A stretch of 57,379 nt of DNA from Phoronis australis (taxonomy: Eukaryota; Phoronida; Phoronidae), in assembly GCA_002633005.1 (NCBI GenBank), contig NMRA01000869.1, positions 48,815-106,193 of the forward strand, written 5' to 3'. The position numbers and the translations under genes were made by a program. How positions within the stretch are numbered: the stretch's first letter is position 1; every line of letters starts with the position of its first letter. The notes beneath the pieces were generated by a model. It was not told the origin of the DNA. It worked only from the letters and a program-made list of their open reading frames with translations, and made no database searches. Below are positions 12,001 to 21,849 of the stretch, piece after piece.

Positions 12001-15000
12001 CAAAATAAACTGGACAGTGGCAATATTCAGCAAAGTTTCGATGTATAAACAGCAACCAAATAGCCAGGTCGCCAATACAACCTCATATCGTGTTTGGCGA
12101 AATAGGAAAAATCTTAAGTCACCACTCTTACAATAATTACCCCAAAGCTCTATCGACTTCCACTCTTTAAATTACTAACACCTTTCCAAGATTCACTTCC
12201 TTTGTTTCAAAGTGTTGTACCGATTATTTCATGAGTGAATTTTCCACCACAGAAGATAGTACACGCCAAACAAGCACTTATGTAACAACATGCAGTGAAC
12301 AGATGGAAGTCAGATTTGTTCAGCAAAAATCAGGCAATATCAGTGCAGTAGGCGCCAGCACTGTATGGGATCATCTGCGTTGAACTTCTATGTTTGTTTG
12401 TTGGTGGGAGGAATGGGGAATAAATTGGAGAGGTACCTGTAAAACACAGAGAATGGGGCACAAGACAACTGAACGTACAAACTGTGTACAGTTGATGATA
12501 AAAATGCTGGATCAGCAACCTCAGAATATCATTTGGCGACCTCAGATTTCGTTTGGAGACATGGCTTTTTTGTCAAGTCACCAAATGTGACTTGGCGTTA
12601 ACCTAACCATCGAGCTCTGTACTTTGTTGAAGTAGGAATAACTTATAAATGAAGTCTATTCACTGAGTAGGTGGTATAACATCATCCTCAGGTTTTGGTA
12701 TTTATAGTGATTTAGATAACTTATCAAGGAAGTCTATTAACAGACTGGTCTAGGTGCAATGACATCATAACCAGGTTTTGGTATTTATAGTGAGTTAGAT
12801 AACTTATCAAGTAAGTCTATTAACAGACTGGTCTAGGTGCAATGACATCATAACCAGTTTTGGTATTTATAGTGAGTTAGACAACTTATCAAGGAAGTCT
12901 ATTAACAGACTGGTCTAGGTCTAATGACATCATAACCAGGTTTTGATACTCTAATATCGTGAGTTAGACAACTTACCGAGGAAGTTAATTCAAAGACTAG
13001 GTGTGATAACACCATCCCCAGGTTTTGATACTTCAATATGACCAGTTACTGTTCTTAATTACTCTAAAACCGTTGAGTTTATGCCATTCAAAACATCAAA
13101 AAGTCCAATGTCTGCGTCTGTGTTCTCCTTTGAATGTTTGTCAACGAATTACAAACCTGCATAAGAAAGGAACCGCACCTTCAATCTCCACGACAAAAGA
13201 GAAAACATGATGAAGCAACTCTATAGGCATGTGACCCCACCATCCCTGTTCTTGGACACACAGACCTCTGGCTTGTTTTGCTGTCTTCTTTGACTCCGAA
13301 GGTGAGTGGCTGTCTACTTCATGAGGAACTTTTGATCTCAGCTGTCTTTTACGTTTGGCACAACTTTTCTTGACGATATGTCCTTCAGAACGACTAAAAT
13401 CAAACAAACATGCAACAAGTGAACCGACTCTTACAAAGACAGTACTGAAAGTGAACTAGTTCAAGAGAGCAGTGGTGTAGTGTATACACAGGGTTTTTTT
13501 AAATGCCCAGCCATGTCCCAAAATGACATTTGCCTGGAACCCAATTTCTGGAAGAATGTTACAAACATATGAAATCACGGGCGGATCCCGGATTATAAGT
13601 TAGGGGGGCCAGGACACAGGAATAACCAGAATTTCAGCAGATGTGCGTGCCCAGCCTAAATTGAGGGGGTGCAGGGGTCTCGAATTTTGGGTTTGCGGAC
13701 TTGTTGACCCAGGAAAAAAACGTAAAGGGGGTTTGTTCAGGGTCTATGCATTGCTTATTTACCCCCCGAGCCCCCTTGGTTGCGCGTATGTGCTAGTCAG
13801 CCATTGGCATTCCAACTCCCAAGTGGTATCTGGTAGGATTTTAGGGGGCCATGGCCCCCTTGCCCTACCCCGAAATCCGCCACTGGACATGATTTCAATG
13901 CTAGGCCCAGTGTTCCATTTGTAAACAGTAAAAATGGTACTGGTTGGGGGATACGTATACTATCCAGTCAATCAACTTCAAATCTTGACCAATTACAAAT
14001 GTATGGGATGGTCTCAATTTTTGTGCTGCCTCAACGTGTTGGTATGTTGCAAGTTGTCTTGAAAGATAGCGAACCTGCCTCTGCAACATCGATTGTCACA
14101 TGACATGTCTTCTAGGATGTTTTAACATCCTAAAAGTACTAGCCAAGTCCCGTGTGGCATTTCATTGCCCACAAATTTGATAAGGGATTCAAGTTATTCC
14201 CAGTCATATCAAAACAATTGCTTGCTTAATAAAATTAATTTCCTTTCTACTGTTGACAGTTGAAAATTACAATTTTTAAAATGGCCACTTGTAACACTGA
14301 AAATGCATGAAATTCATAGACAAAAACATGCATAAATTTCTCAAACATTGTCCGATTTTGACAATTCTTTTTTTAATTTGCACAACAAAATAACTCTTTG
14401 CATATGAGATTCAGTTGGCATTTGGTAAGTGACCAAAAAAATTCATTTTAGACCGTAACACAGTCAACTCTCAAATATGGACCTTAATTGTGATTTAGCT
14501 GTTATGTCTTCAAATCAATCGTCAGGAAAAATCGAGAATGTTAAGAGTCGGGGCAACAGGCCTTTATGCAGCGTGCGTCCTGGGCGTCCATTGGACGCCC
14601 TAGCATTAATCTGGACGTTCTGGCTAGGATGCCCAATGTATCATTTGGCCGCCCACTGTCAAAAGGAATATAGGATCCTTTCAAGTTTGGATTCACACAT
14701 TGTAATGAATACTAGAAAGCCTCTGAAGGCTCAGTGGGGGCTCTTTTTTCAAAGCAGGAAGAAATATACAATGTATATACAAAGTATATACAATGTTGCT
14801 ATGCTCACACTTGGTTGATAGCAATGTAAAATCTTCCTGGTCTACAGTTTTTTTAGTAAAAATGCTCACTACAGAAAGCTGTTGTGTAAGCTTAGTTGTA
14901 AAAACCTTGGTCTATGCATTTTTGTAAAAAAATCTGTGTGTTTGTGGGTATTGCTGGGGGTGGGGGGTTAAGCGTCGGAATCATGGACGCCCTGGAATAT

Positions 15001-15280
15001 TGGGAACCCCATTTTGGACACCCTATTTTTTGAAATCCTGTATAAAGGCCTGCCGGGGGCAACCTCCAATCACACCAAGACAACACGTTATAAAAAGGTA
15101 GTGAGAGTACATCATGCTGTATAAAAGTACAGAGTACAACATCACAAATTACCGTTCATCTTCAGGACAAAAGTCGTCATCAGAGCTGTCCGAGGGCCAT
15201 TCCTCTCCGTCCCTCACTTGGAATGAAAACAGGATCTGCTTTTTGGCATCTTGACGCACTCCCAGAATCCCTCTCTTCAT
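2932..15280 (-). CDS. FBXL6: F-box and leucine-rich repeat protein, FBXL6-like (spliced, one or more exons not found)
   Basis: Predicted substrate receptor of an SCF-type ubiquitin ligase: the F-box would bind SKP1 and the leucine-rich repeats a substrate. Eight minus-strand coding exons were placed: 15153-15280, 13157-13393, 10119-10244, 8109-8267, 6867-6961, 5193-5361, 3643-3794 and 2932-3070. Phases match across every junction except 13157/10244 (phase 2 against phase 0), so at least one exon is missing there, expected to hold the F-box end and the first repeats. The FBXL6 assignment rests on the F-box ending in PFLCR after an acidic/basic N-terminal region, and on the C-terminal repeat followed by SSCRGLPRGMKSLY and a leucine-rich tail, both typical of that family. 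The visible exons give about 370 residues; the vertebrate protein has about 540. Substrates are unknown. Confidence 0.85.
3643..3794 (-). CDS. FBXL6: FBXL6-like leucine-rich repeat exon
   Basis: A 152-base exon in phase 0, ending in phase 2, with acceptor CTTCAG and donor GTGATG. It encodes WRESIAELDLGWN, an acidic helix SSEQDMIKVVDELCK, then LTTLNLCGTAI. This matches the order of FBXL6, where a 'W..SL.ELDL' strand, a helix and an 'L.SLNL.GT.V' strand precede the last repeat. Too short for a simple ORF scan to call. Confidence 0.85.
5193..5361 (-). CDS. FBXL6: FBXL6-like leucine-rich repeat exon
   Basis: The acceptor CTCTTAG precedes 5361 and the donor GTAATG follows 5193. The exon takes one base to finish Arg, then 56 codons. 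It encodes LLKTSTKLSLLEARCCRNFS and VSHLQRLYLSHCS. The order (repeat, 'LEARCCRNFSALGL', then 'LQRLYL') parallels the FBXL6 repeat ending in the 'LxxLHLGLYG' motif. Confidence 0.85.
5729..6049. repeat. Two direct copies of a 160-bp unit in an FBXL6-like intron
   Basis: Copies at 5729-5888 and 5889-6049 differ at only a few positions. Both start with CAAACTCATTGTTAACAAAC. Recent tandem duplication within the intron. Confidence 0.9.
6867..6961 (-). CDS. FBXL6: FBXL6-like leucine-rich repeat exon
   Basis: A 95-base exon in phase 0, ending in phase 2. The acceptor TTTCAG precedes 6961 and the donor GTATCT follows 6867. It encodes GFVHLKQLCIG, then SCVTDDVLYR, the latter Arg being completed by the next exon. 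The 'xVTDDVL' helix is the usual repeat-capping pattern in this family. Confidence 0.78.
7012..7391. repeat. 42-bp minisatellite in an FBXL6-like intron
   Basis: About nine units with core ATACCTTGGTGTAGAGAGG then TTCTACAGTCTATTTATTG. The middle units are nearly identical and the edges are degraded. Confidence 0.88.
8109..8267 (-). CDS. FBXL6: FBXL6-like leucine-rich repeat exon
   Basis: A phase 0-0 exon of 53 codons with acceptor TTTCAG and the strong donor GTAAGT. It encodes TNCRNLKALDISGS and QQGCPLLETLNLTC, two successive leucine-rich repeat units with the Cys-x-x-Leu signature of the F-box/LRR class. A plus-strand open frame across the same bases is a shadow. Confidence 0.85.
10119..10244 (-). 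CDS. FBXL6: FBXL6-like leucine-rich repeat exon
   Basis: A phase 0-0 exon of exactly 42 codons with acceptor AATTCAG and donor GTGAGT. It encodes KCLRFVIDSMGERLTHFDIS and then SSSVLTSLM, a leucine-rich repeat pattern. It aligns by order with the FBXL6 segment in which a leucine-rich strand follows a 'xFLEEAGxRMxxL'-like helix. The length, both splice sites and the phase agree with the next exon. Confidence 0.8.
10464..10890. repeat. Degenerate ~80-bp tandem repeat in an FBXL6-like intron
   Basis: About five units sharing ACACAGCTCCACCTGGTGAG, GAACGAACCTAGGTATC and AGAGTTACTGGCAGAGTACT. It lies in the interval where an FBXL6-like exon is missing. Confidence 0.8.
11241..11790. repeat. ~20-bp variable minisatellite in an FBXL6-like intron
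   Basis: More than 20 imperfect units of GTGTTTCACTGGGCAGAAGG with frequent length changes. Long open frames on both strands (up to about 180 codons) follow from the repetition and are not treated as genes. Confidence 0.92.
12625..13040. repeat. 83-bp tandem repeat in an FBXL6-like intron
   Basis: About five units containing GGTTTTGGTATTTATAGTGA, TAACTTATCAAGGAAGTCTA and AACAGACTGGTCTAGGTG. The central copies are nearly identical. It also lies in the interval of the missing exon. Confidence 0.87.
13157..13393 (-). CDS. FBXL6: FBXL6-like exon, basic linker and F-box start
   Basis: The acceptor TTTTAG precedes 13393 and the donor GTTTGT follows 13157. It encodes a Lys/Arg-rich, probably nuclear-localising linker (KKSCAKRKRQ), then the first half of an F-box: WGHMPIELLHHVFSF followed by EGAVPFLCR. 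The Leu-Pro-x-Glu-like core here appears as MPIELL. It ends in phase 2 inside an Arg codon, as does the F-box of FBXL6 relatives. The second half of the F-box must lie in the missing exon. Confidence 0.85.
13576..13890. mobile_element. hAT-like MITE
   Basis: The left end ACGGGCGGATCCCGG and the right end CCGAAATCCGCCACTG form an imperfect inverted repeat of the CAGTGGCGGAT type common in hAT nonautonomous elements. The interior is rich in G and C runs and has no convincing gene. An 8-bp target duplication was not clear. Confidence 0.55.
15153..15280 (-). CDS. FBXL6: FBXL6-like exon, N-terminal coding part
   Basis: Starts at an ATG at 15280-15278 and encodes MKRGILGVRQDAKK, then an acidic stretch DSSDDDFCPEDE, ending in phase 2 at a GTAATT donor. 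The next exon completes an Arg codon. A good acceptor (pyrimidine tract then CAG) lies at about 15299, so the exon probably has a spliced 5' UTR. The codons between that acceptor and the ATG are open, so a longer N-terminus is possible. Confidence 0.6.
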
Positions 15281-15288
15281 GACACACT

Positions 15289-15380
15289 CTTTTGTCTGTT
15301 ATGACAACAAGCAGGTCAATTATCTACCAGGCTTATTACAGACCACGTGTGAACACAGTCAAACTCAGAGTGAATTGGTG
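15289..15380. repeat. Dispersed repeat fragment overlapping the FBXL6-like first-exon acceptor
   Basis: Nearly identical to 34199-34285 and, inverted, to about 52115-52195; the shared run includes TTTTGTCTGTTATGACAACA and CTACCAGGCTTATTACAGAC. One edge coincides with the acceptor-side end of the exon. Confidence 0.8.
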
Positions 15381-15769
15381 AATTCGTCAGGTGTCTGCTT
15401 CTGACATCTAGAAAGCTAATTGTGAATAGACACGCAGCCAAAATGTCAAGGTTGAAAGTTAACATGTTCATAACAGTAATAACATTGATACTTCTAAAGT
15501 TGTTGTAAGTCTATCCTCACGTACCCTCACTATGATAATGAAACTAATGCTTCTCAGTAGAACTAGAGGGCTAAAGCCCCCACAGTATTTAAAGCTTTGT
15601 GCCAAGGCTAGCTGGTCGGCTACCCCCTAAGGCCCTAAGCCATCGCAAATGCATTTCCAACAACGTGACTTTTAACAGGCCCTGATGATTAAATCAGGGT
15701 GGAACATAATATTCGTCGAAAAGCTTTCAGCGCACGGTGGTCACTGTCTAATCAATCAGCAACTTGACG

Positions 15770-15880
15770 AGACTGGCGAGTCTCTAAGCAATGACCTTCG
15801 CCTCTGCTGGCCCTAACAGTCAACTGAGTGATAGGGCCAGCGATGCCGCGATTGTCATTGCTCAGCGAGTCTCTCTGGCC
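15770..15880. repeat. Imperfect palindrome
   Basis: Centred on CTGGCCCTA...TAGGGCCAG (about 15807-15841), with weaker pairing outward through AGCAATGAC on the left and GTCATTGCT on the right. The centre is present again in the downstream duplicate at about 17260. Confidence 0.6.
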
Positions 15881-17056
15881 ACTGGACGACGGTGGGTCTA
15901 GACCAGTCGGCGATTAGAACAAATAGGTCACATTCCTAACACCGAATAAGGCTCCTGGGTGGCTAAACTTTCTAAAACGGCACACATTTAACGACCTTTA
16001 AAGATAAATTATTGACAATAAAACTCACGGCGTCGATGTCAACTGTCTCAACGTTGTCCGACAACTGCCAAGGATGAGTGCGAAATATGGGTCAACATTG
16101 TGACCCAATGACATATAAACAGCGGCGCCCTCAAGCGTTCGCTTTCTCGTTTATGTGTGGACCAATGTGCTAAATTGGTGTGGACAAAAGGTACATGAGT
16201 TAGACAAAAGGCTAACTTGTCTACAAGTACTTGACAATATCGTACGGGTATGTTGTTTTTTACGTCAAGATTGCTCAACAAAAACTCAAAAAATGGTGAA
16301 TTATTACTGTGTTTACTTAAGAGTTGTATTAGCATTCAAGCGTCTAATTAACCCTTAACCCAGGACAAAATTCCTATTGGTCTACGGTACAGGGTAATCA
16401 ATAACAAATTTATCTGTACTCGGGATGTGGTTTCCATTTATATAAGCAAAACTGTTCGCCATTTGAAAACCCGGTATCAACCTGCCTTCAGTCTTTTATA
16501 TAAATCACGTGACGCAAACAATGGCAACTTTGAAGAGGTACAAATCAAATTCTCAGAATAATAATCACTAACCGGATTATAGATCCTGAGACAAATTTCC
16601 AAATAAGCACGACAGACTGGTCAATGAGGGCATAAATAATTAAATTTAGCACACGCATAGTACGATAAGTGAAGGAGCGAAGATAGTGGATGCATACAGC
16701 AAGTCAATTCTGACCTTTAGGTAGTATGTAGCAATTCCGACTTAATTGTTTGACCGTGAACTTGAGTTTTTCAAAATTGATGCCCAAAACATTTATAAAA
16801 TCTTGCACTCTGACAGGTTTCTGCGCAACCTATCTAAGACAGGTGCGGAGGTTTGTCACGGGCCTGAATTGAGTATAGTATCTCTTAATCTTTCCTTTTT
16901 GGACAGCAGAAGTGAGCGTTGTCGTTGGCAGGTTAAAGGCGATGGCAACCTTTTTCCATGTCAGTTTGAGTTAAAATAAGGTTGTTTGGTTATCCTAGAC
17001 ATATTTTCCACTTAATTACACCTTTTCGTAATTCTATTAATTACTCGTCCGCTACT

Positions 17057-17093
17057 GCGGAAGTGATGTTTTAGGAGGCAAGCATTTCGCGCC
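17057..17093 (+). promoter_or_regulatory. Promoter-like ETS and E2F motifs, copy 1
   Basis: GCGGAAGTGA (ETS-like) at 17057 and TTTCGCGCC (E2F consensus-like) at 17085, about 110 bases before the THAP ATG at 17202. Motif resemblance only. Confidence 0.45.
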
Positions 17094-17201
17094 AATTTCT
17101 TTTCATATAGTCTGACAGTGAGAGCTGCGGAGTCAGTCATTGTTCTACCTCGGTTGTGTTAAGTTCCGTCGTCGTTTGCTTTCATTTACTAGTCAGTCAA
17201 C

Positions 17202-17248
17202 ATGCCACACTGTTGCTGGGTACCGGAATGTACTAATTAGTGGCTCGC
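17202..17248 (+). pseudogene. THAP zinc-finger start, copy 1 (cut off)
   Basis: Encodes MPHCCWVPECTN followed by an in-frame TAG, then is cut by the unknown base at 17249. Same start and same stop position as the copy at 18657, so the stop is not a single-read error. Confidence 0.65.
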
Positions 17249-18529
17249 NCGCCTCTGCTGGCCCTAACAGTCAACTGAGTGATAGGGCCAGCGATGCCGC
17301 GATTGTCATTGCTCAGCGAGTCTCTGGCCACTGGACGACGGTGGGTCTAGACCATTCGGCGATTAGAACAAATAGGTCACATTCCTAACACCGAATAAGG
17401 CTCCTGGGTGGCTAAACTTTCTAAAACGGCACACATTTAACGACCTTTAAAGATAAATTATTGACAATAAAACTCACGGCGTCGATGTCAACTGTCTCAA
17501 CGTTTTCCGACAACTGCCAAGGATGAGTGCGAAATATGGGTCAACATTGTGACCTAATGACACATAAACAGCGGCGCCCTCAAGCGTTCGCTTTCTCGTT
17601 TATGTGTGGACCAATGAGCTAAATTGGTGTGGACAAAAGGTACATGAGTTAGACAAAAGGCTAACTTGTCTACAAGTACTTGACAATATCGTACGGGTAT
17701 GTTGTTTTTTACGTCAAGATTGCTCAACAAAAACTCAAAAAATGGTGAATTAATACTGTGTTTACTTAAGAGTTGTATTAGCATTCAAGCGTCTAATTAA
17801 CCCTTAACCCAGGACAAAATTCCTATTGGTCTACGGTACAGGGTAATCAATAACAAATTTATCTGTGCTCGGGATGTGGTTCCAGTTACATTGTATATAA
17901 GCGAAACTGTTCGCCATTTGAAAACCCGGTATCAACCTGCCTTCAGTCTTTTGCATAAATCACGTGACGCAAACAATGGCAACTAAAGAGGTAAAAATCA
18001 AATTCTCAGAATAATAATCACTAACCGGATTATAGATCCTGAGACAAATTTCCAAATAAACACGACAGACTGGTCAATGAGGGCATAAATAATTAAATTT
18101 AGCACACGCACAGTACGATAAGTGAAGGAGCGAAGATAGTGGATTTTTTACACACTGATGTATACAGCAAGTCGTCAATTCTGACCATTAGGTAGTATGT
18201 AGCAATTCCGACTTCTTTCAATTGACCGTGAACTTGAGTTTTTCAAAATTGATGCCCAAAACATTTATAAAATCTTGCACTCTGACAGGTTTCTGCGCAA
18301 CCTATCTAAGACAAGTGCGGAGGTTTGTCACGGGCCTGAATTGAGTATAGTATCTCTTAATCTTTCCTTTTTGGACAGCAGAAGTGAGCTTTGTCGTTGG
18401 CAGGTTAAAGGCGAAGGCAACCTTTTTCCATGTCAGTTTGAGTTAAAATAAGGTTGGTTGGTTATCCTAGACATATTTTTCCACTTAATTACAGCTTTTC
18501 GTAATTCTATTAATTACTCGTCCGCTACT

Positions 18530-18566
18530 GCGGAAGTGATGTTTTAGGAGGCAAGCATTTCGCGCC
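18530..18566 (+). promoter_or_regulatory. Promoter-like ETS and E2F motifs, copy 2
   Basis: GCGGAAGTGA and TTTCGCGCC, about 90-125 bases upstream of the THAP ATG at 18657, arranged as in copy 1. E2F plus ETS sites are common at cell-cycle and THAP-family promoters; activity here is inferred. Confidence 0.45.
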
Positions 18567-18656
18567 AAATTCTTTTCATATAGTCTGACAGTGAGAGCTG
18601 CGGAGTCAGTCATTGTTCTACCGTCGTCGTTTGCTTTCATTTACTAGTCATTCAAC

Positions 18657-18806
18657 ATGCCACACTGTTGCTGGGTACCGGAATGTACTAATTAGCGGCT
18701 CACGCGCGCTTTGGGAGTACCTTTGCATCGCTTTCCGATGGATGACACACTTCGCCGTACTTGGCTCGTTCGCGTGAAGAACGCAGCGTTACCCGTCCAC
18801 GCAACG
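18657..18806 (+). pseudogene. THAP-domain DNA-binding protein, N-terminal fragment with in-frame stop
   Basis: THAP domains are C2CH zinc fingers that bind DNA and occur in host regulators and in P-element-type transposases. The frame gives MPHCCWVPECTN, a TAG at 18693-18695, then LGVPLHRFPMDD and TLRRTWLVRVKN. The Met-Pro start, the Cys-x4-Cys pair, His-Arg-Phe-Pro and the conserved Trp after 'LRRTW' match the THAP pattern. The last zinc ligands lie in the gap that starts at 18807. It could be a decayed P-like transposase, a retired host gene, or a gene whose exon 1 ends before the TAG, although no GT donor is obvious at that point. Confidence 0.7.
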
Positions 18807-19272
18807 NNNNNNNNNNNNNNNNNNNNNNNNNNNNNNNNNNNNNNNNNNNNNNNNNNNNNNNNNNNNNNNNNNNNNNNNNNNNNNNNNNNNNNNNNNNNNN
18901 NNNNNNNNNNNNNNNNNNNNNNNNNNNNNNNNNNNNNNNNNNNNNNNNNNNNNNNNNNNNNNNNNNNNNNNNNNNNNNNNNNNNNNNNNNNNNNNNNNNN
19001 NNNNNNNNNNNNNNNNNNNNNNNNNNNNNNNNNNNNNNNNNNNNNNNNNNNNNNNNNNNNNNNNNNNNNNNNNNNNNNNNNNNNNNNNNNNNNNNNNNNN
19101 NNNNNNNNNNNNNNNNNNNNNNNNNNNNNNNNNNNNNNNNNNNNNNNNNNNNNNNNNNNNNNNNNNNNNNNNNNNNNNNNNNNNNNNNNNNNNNNNNNNN
19201 NNNNNNNNNNNNNNNNNNNNNNNNNNNNNNNNNNNNNNNNNNNNNNNNNNNNNNNNNNNNNNNNNNNNNNNN
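18807..19272. other. Assembly gap (466 unknown bases)
   Basis: A run of n. Open frames spanning it are meaningless. It interrupts the THAP frame and separates direct from inverted copies of the flanking repeat. Confidence 0.99.
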
Positions 19273-19364
19273 CCGATGGAAAGTGGTTGCGACAATTGTT
19301 GAAAAACAGCACAAAACAAAAGTAGAATAGAACAAATTCGCACGGTAAAGTCAACGCAAAACCA

Positions 19365-19540
19365 AGTGGCGGGAAACGCTGTCCTCCTAAAACGTCACTT
19401 CCGGAGTAGCGCACGAGTAATTAATAAAATTACGAAAAGCTGTAATTAAGTGGAAAATATGTCTATGATAACCAACCAACCTTATTTTAGCTCAAAATGA
19501 CATGGAAAAAGGTTGCCTTCGCCTTTAAGCGAATGCGATT
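19365..19540 (-). repeat. Inverted third copy of the THAP upstream region
   Basis: The reverse complement of about 18404-18560, including AAGGTTGCCTTCGCCTTTAA. It carries GGCGGGAAA (E2F-like, 19368) and CGTCACTTCCGG (ETS/CRE-like, 19393), so the promoter motifs persist in this diverged copy pointing left, into the gap. Confidence 0.8.
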
Positions 19541-21849
19541 ACTCGGTGTCCAGATGTTAGACAATGATAGACGACACCCTCAGGCTTCTCAGGATCGCGC
19601 GTGCATTCAGTAACGCTAGCCGAGGACCTACGCTACGACCTCACTAGCTAAAGTCTAGTTTTCTGGCGTGCGTTCCGCTATTACCTTCGCTAGGACTGAC
19701 CTGGTTAATAGTTATAGTCACGTGTTCTCAGTTAAAATAAACGACACTGTCTCCCGTAATCTCGCGAAGTGATATTGCTGTTTAGCGAGGTCCTCTAGCG
19801 ATACTGAACGGGAGGAAGGCTATGCACATACGATTGAATCATGCTGAAACAATAAAAACATCCGTTGAGCTCTAACTAGCTGCTTTGATTCTGGCTTCTG
19901 GCCTCACAATGCGTTTTGACGTGTACTTGTGCAGTCTGTTTATCCACTGTGTCAGTTATTCATTGAATCAGTAATGTGAACTTGAGAATGGTTGATGGTG
20001 AATAAACCGAAACGTCAGATCAGTATGTTTCTATTTACTTACGCGCTAATTTTATAGTGAGCGGGAACCTTTGTGTATTGTGAAAGCCCTGGGGCTGTGC
20101 TCTTTTTTTCAACTATATCACAGAATAGATATCATGGCTTTTGTAATGTGTGTTATATTTGTCCACTGTTATCCTGTAACTCTTCTGAAGCCTAGGTCGA
20201 CGCTTGCTCGCTTAACACACTGTGCAAGGAGTTTCCAAATGTGCTCCAAACTTTTGACACCTGACAAATGCTACAAAGCGGTATATAATTCTAACTGTAC
20301 GAGGAAATCCTTGATGTATGTTGACAGGCCAAAACCGCGATTATTGTCATTTCTACTATAGTTGAGTAAATTGATGCCTCCTTGACTATGCAGACAGTTT
20401 CTTTACCCCGCAATCCTAGTTAGGATTGGTCATTATGTGCTACGAGTAATCTTACCGACATCCACAATTTGTCACCAACCAGGATAATTTTGTCGCTTTG
20501 TAGGCCTATATTGTCCAAATATTGTATTTCTTAATGACATCTAGTCCGTCCCGGTAATTTCCCCCGGTTGTGTTGAATGGGATCTCAAGACAGGCATACC
20601 CTTGCCGATTTGGGGTCTGAATTTGAGGATTCGATCCAAACGGGCTGTTTTTACACATTTATAGTACGTAGTCACCAATGTGGCCGGAAAGTGAAGGTTA
20701 CGGTTTCGTTTCCTCAGATATCGTCTATTTTGCGCTCGCGGATCCTCGGTAAACAAAATCATTGTTGGACCCGGTCACAACCAGTTTACAGGTGCTCGCC
20801 TTCCAACCTAGCATTCAGTTGCTGATGAAAAATAATGCGCTATTGCAGCACCTTTTGTTAAATCGTACCAACGTTCTGCGTAAGGTATTCCCAAAACTTC
20901 GAATTATTGCCGACGTTGGTTACCACTACCACAAGGTCAAGGAAGCAAACTCGGTTCTTGTATTTACCCCGATTCATTTCTAGACCTGCATTCACCGTAC
21001 ACAAAAGAAATCGTGGGACCTCCTCAGTTTCAGCAAAGGCCTTGTTTTTTTGTTTTGAAAAGTTGCATAAAGGCACACAGGCATGGTTTGAAACGCAATG
21101 ATTTGTGAAGGGATGTGAAAATAAACAACCCGCATCATTTTGCTCGTCTTGGGTATGTTTTCTTTTTTGAACCAAAATTTACCGCGGCACCGACTTGGTT
21201 TTCACAGAAGTAAACGGATCAGAACTAACTATGCTTTTTGCAATAACCGAGATTTCTTTTGTAAAACTGTACACGATAGGATCAACACTGAACGTGGCAA
21301 GAAATTTACATTAGCTCTCAGTTCGCTTCCCTGAGCCCGAGCACACGGAAACCACGTGTAAACATGGGTGGCGGGGCGGGCTCTCGCGCGCGAGTCAAAA
21401 TATTCTGATCTTCATTTTCACGTCTACTTGAACCTATTTGCTGGCTAGTCCATGCGGGTTCCTTTGGAGACCTCAAGCTTTGAGATAGTCTTGTCGTGAT
21501 CGGATTTTGTCAGTGAAGTGTGGCTGTATCGTTGGTATAAATACAATATGTGATTGAATTGCAATTGCTTGTCTTATTACTTATTTGTCACATCAGTGTT
21601 TCCTGAAACGAATTCTACGAAAACCATTGCCAAAGCTCTGGTCCCATTGAAAACTTAGTTCAGGAATGCTGCGAATGAGATAAATAATTATTTCTTATCC
21701 TCGCCAAACTCGTTCTCAGACTTGCGGCCTTGTTTTCACAGTTGAAATGAGCTGGACTCCCCGTGGTGTAAACAAGAAAATTCGGCCATGATTACCCGTA
21801 GAATGCGGCACAAGCCATTGAGTTGGCGCTCAATTTATCCTGTTGTCTA
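19541..21849. other. No supported gene; diverged repeat copy
   Basis: 19600-19815 is a diverged relative of 22330-22480 (shared words CAGTAACGCT, GACCTCACTA, TTGCTGTTTAGCGA). The rest shows only short overlapping open frames on both strands; none has recognisable motifs. Confidence 0.5.

Larger units (their letters stand above)
15799..18703. repeat. 1.45-kb tandem duplication joined by a single unknown base
   Basis: Copy 1 is 15799-17248 and copy 2 is 17250-18703, with the unknown base at 17249. The copies differ by scattered substitutions and small indels. Both hold an E2F/ETS-like promoter and the beginning of a THAP frame at the end. An open frame of about 75 codons ending FPCQFELK is kept in both (near 16746-16979 and 18225-18452) but is not recognised. 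Confidence 0.9.

Noticed and set aside
16048-16335. 95-codon minus-strand frame, repeated at 17554-17784
   Set aside because: Repeated only because the 1.45-kb block is duplicated; an equally open plus frame overlaps; no motif.
18692-19414. Frames of 184-240 codons
   Set aside because: Most residues are unknown bases in the assembly gap.
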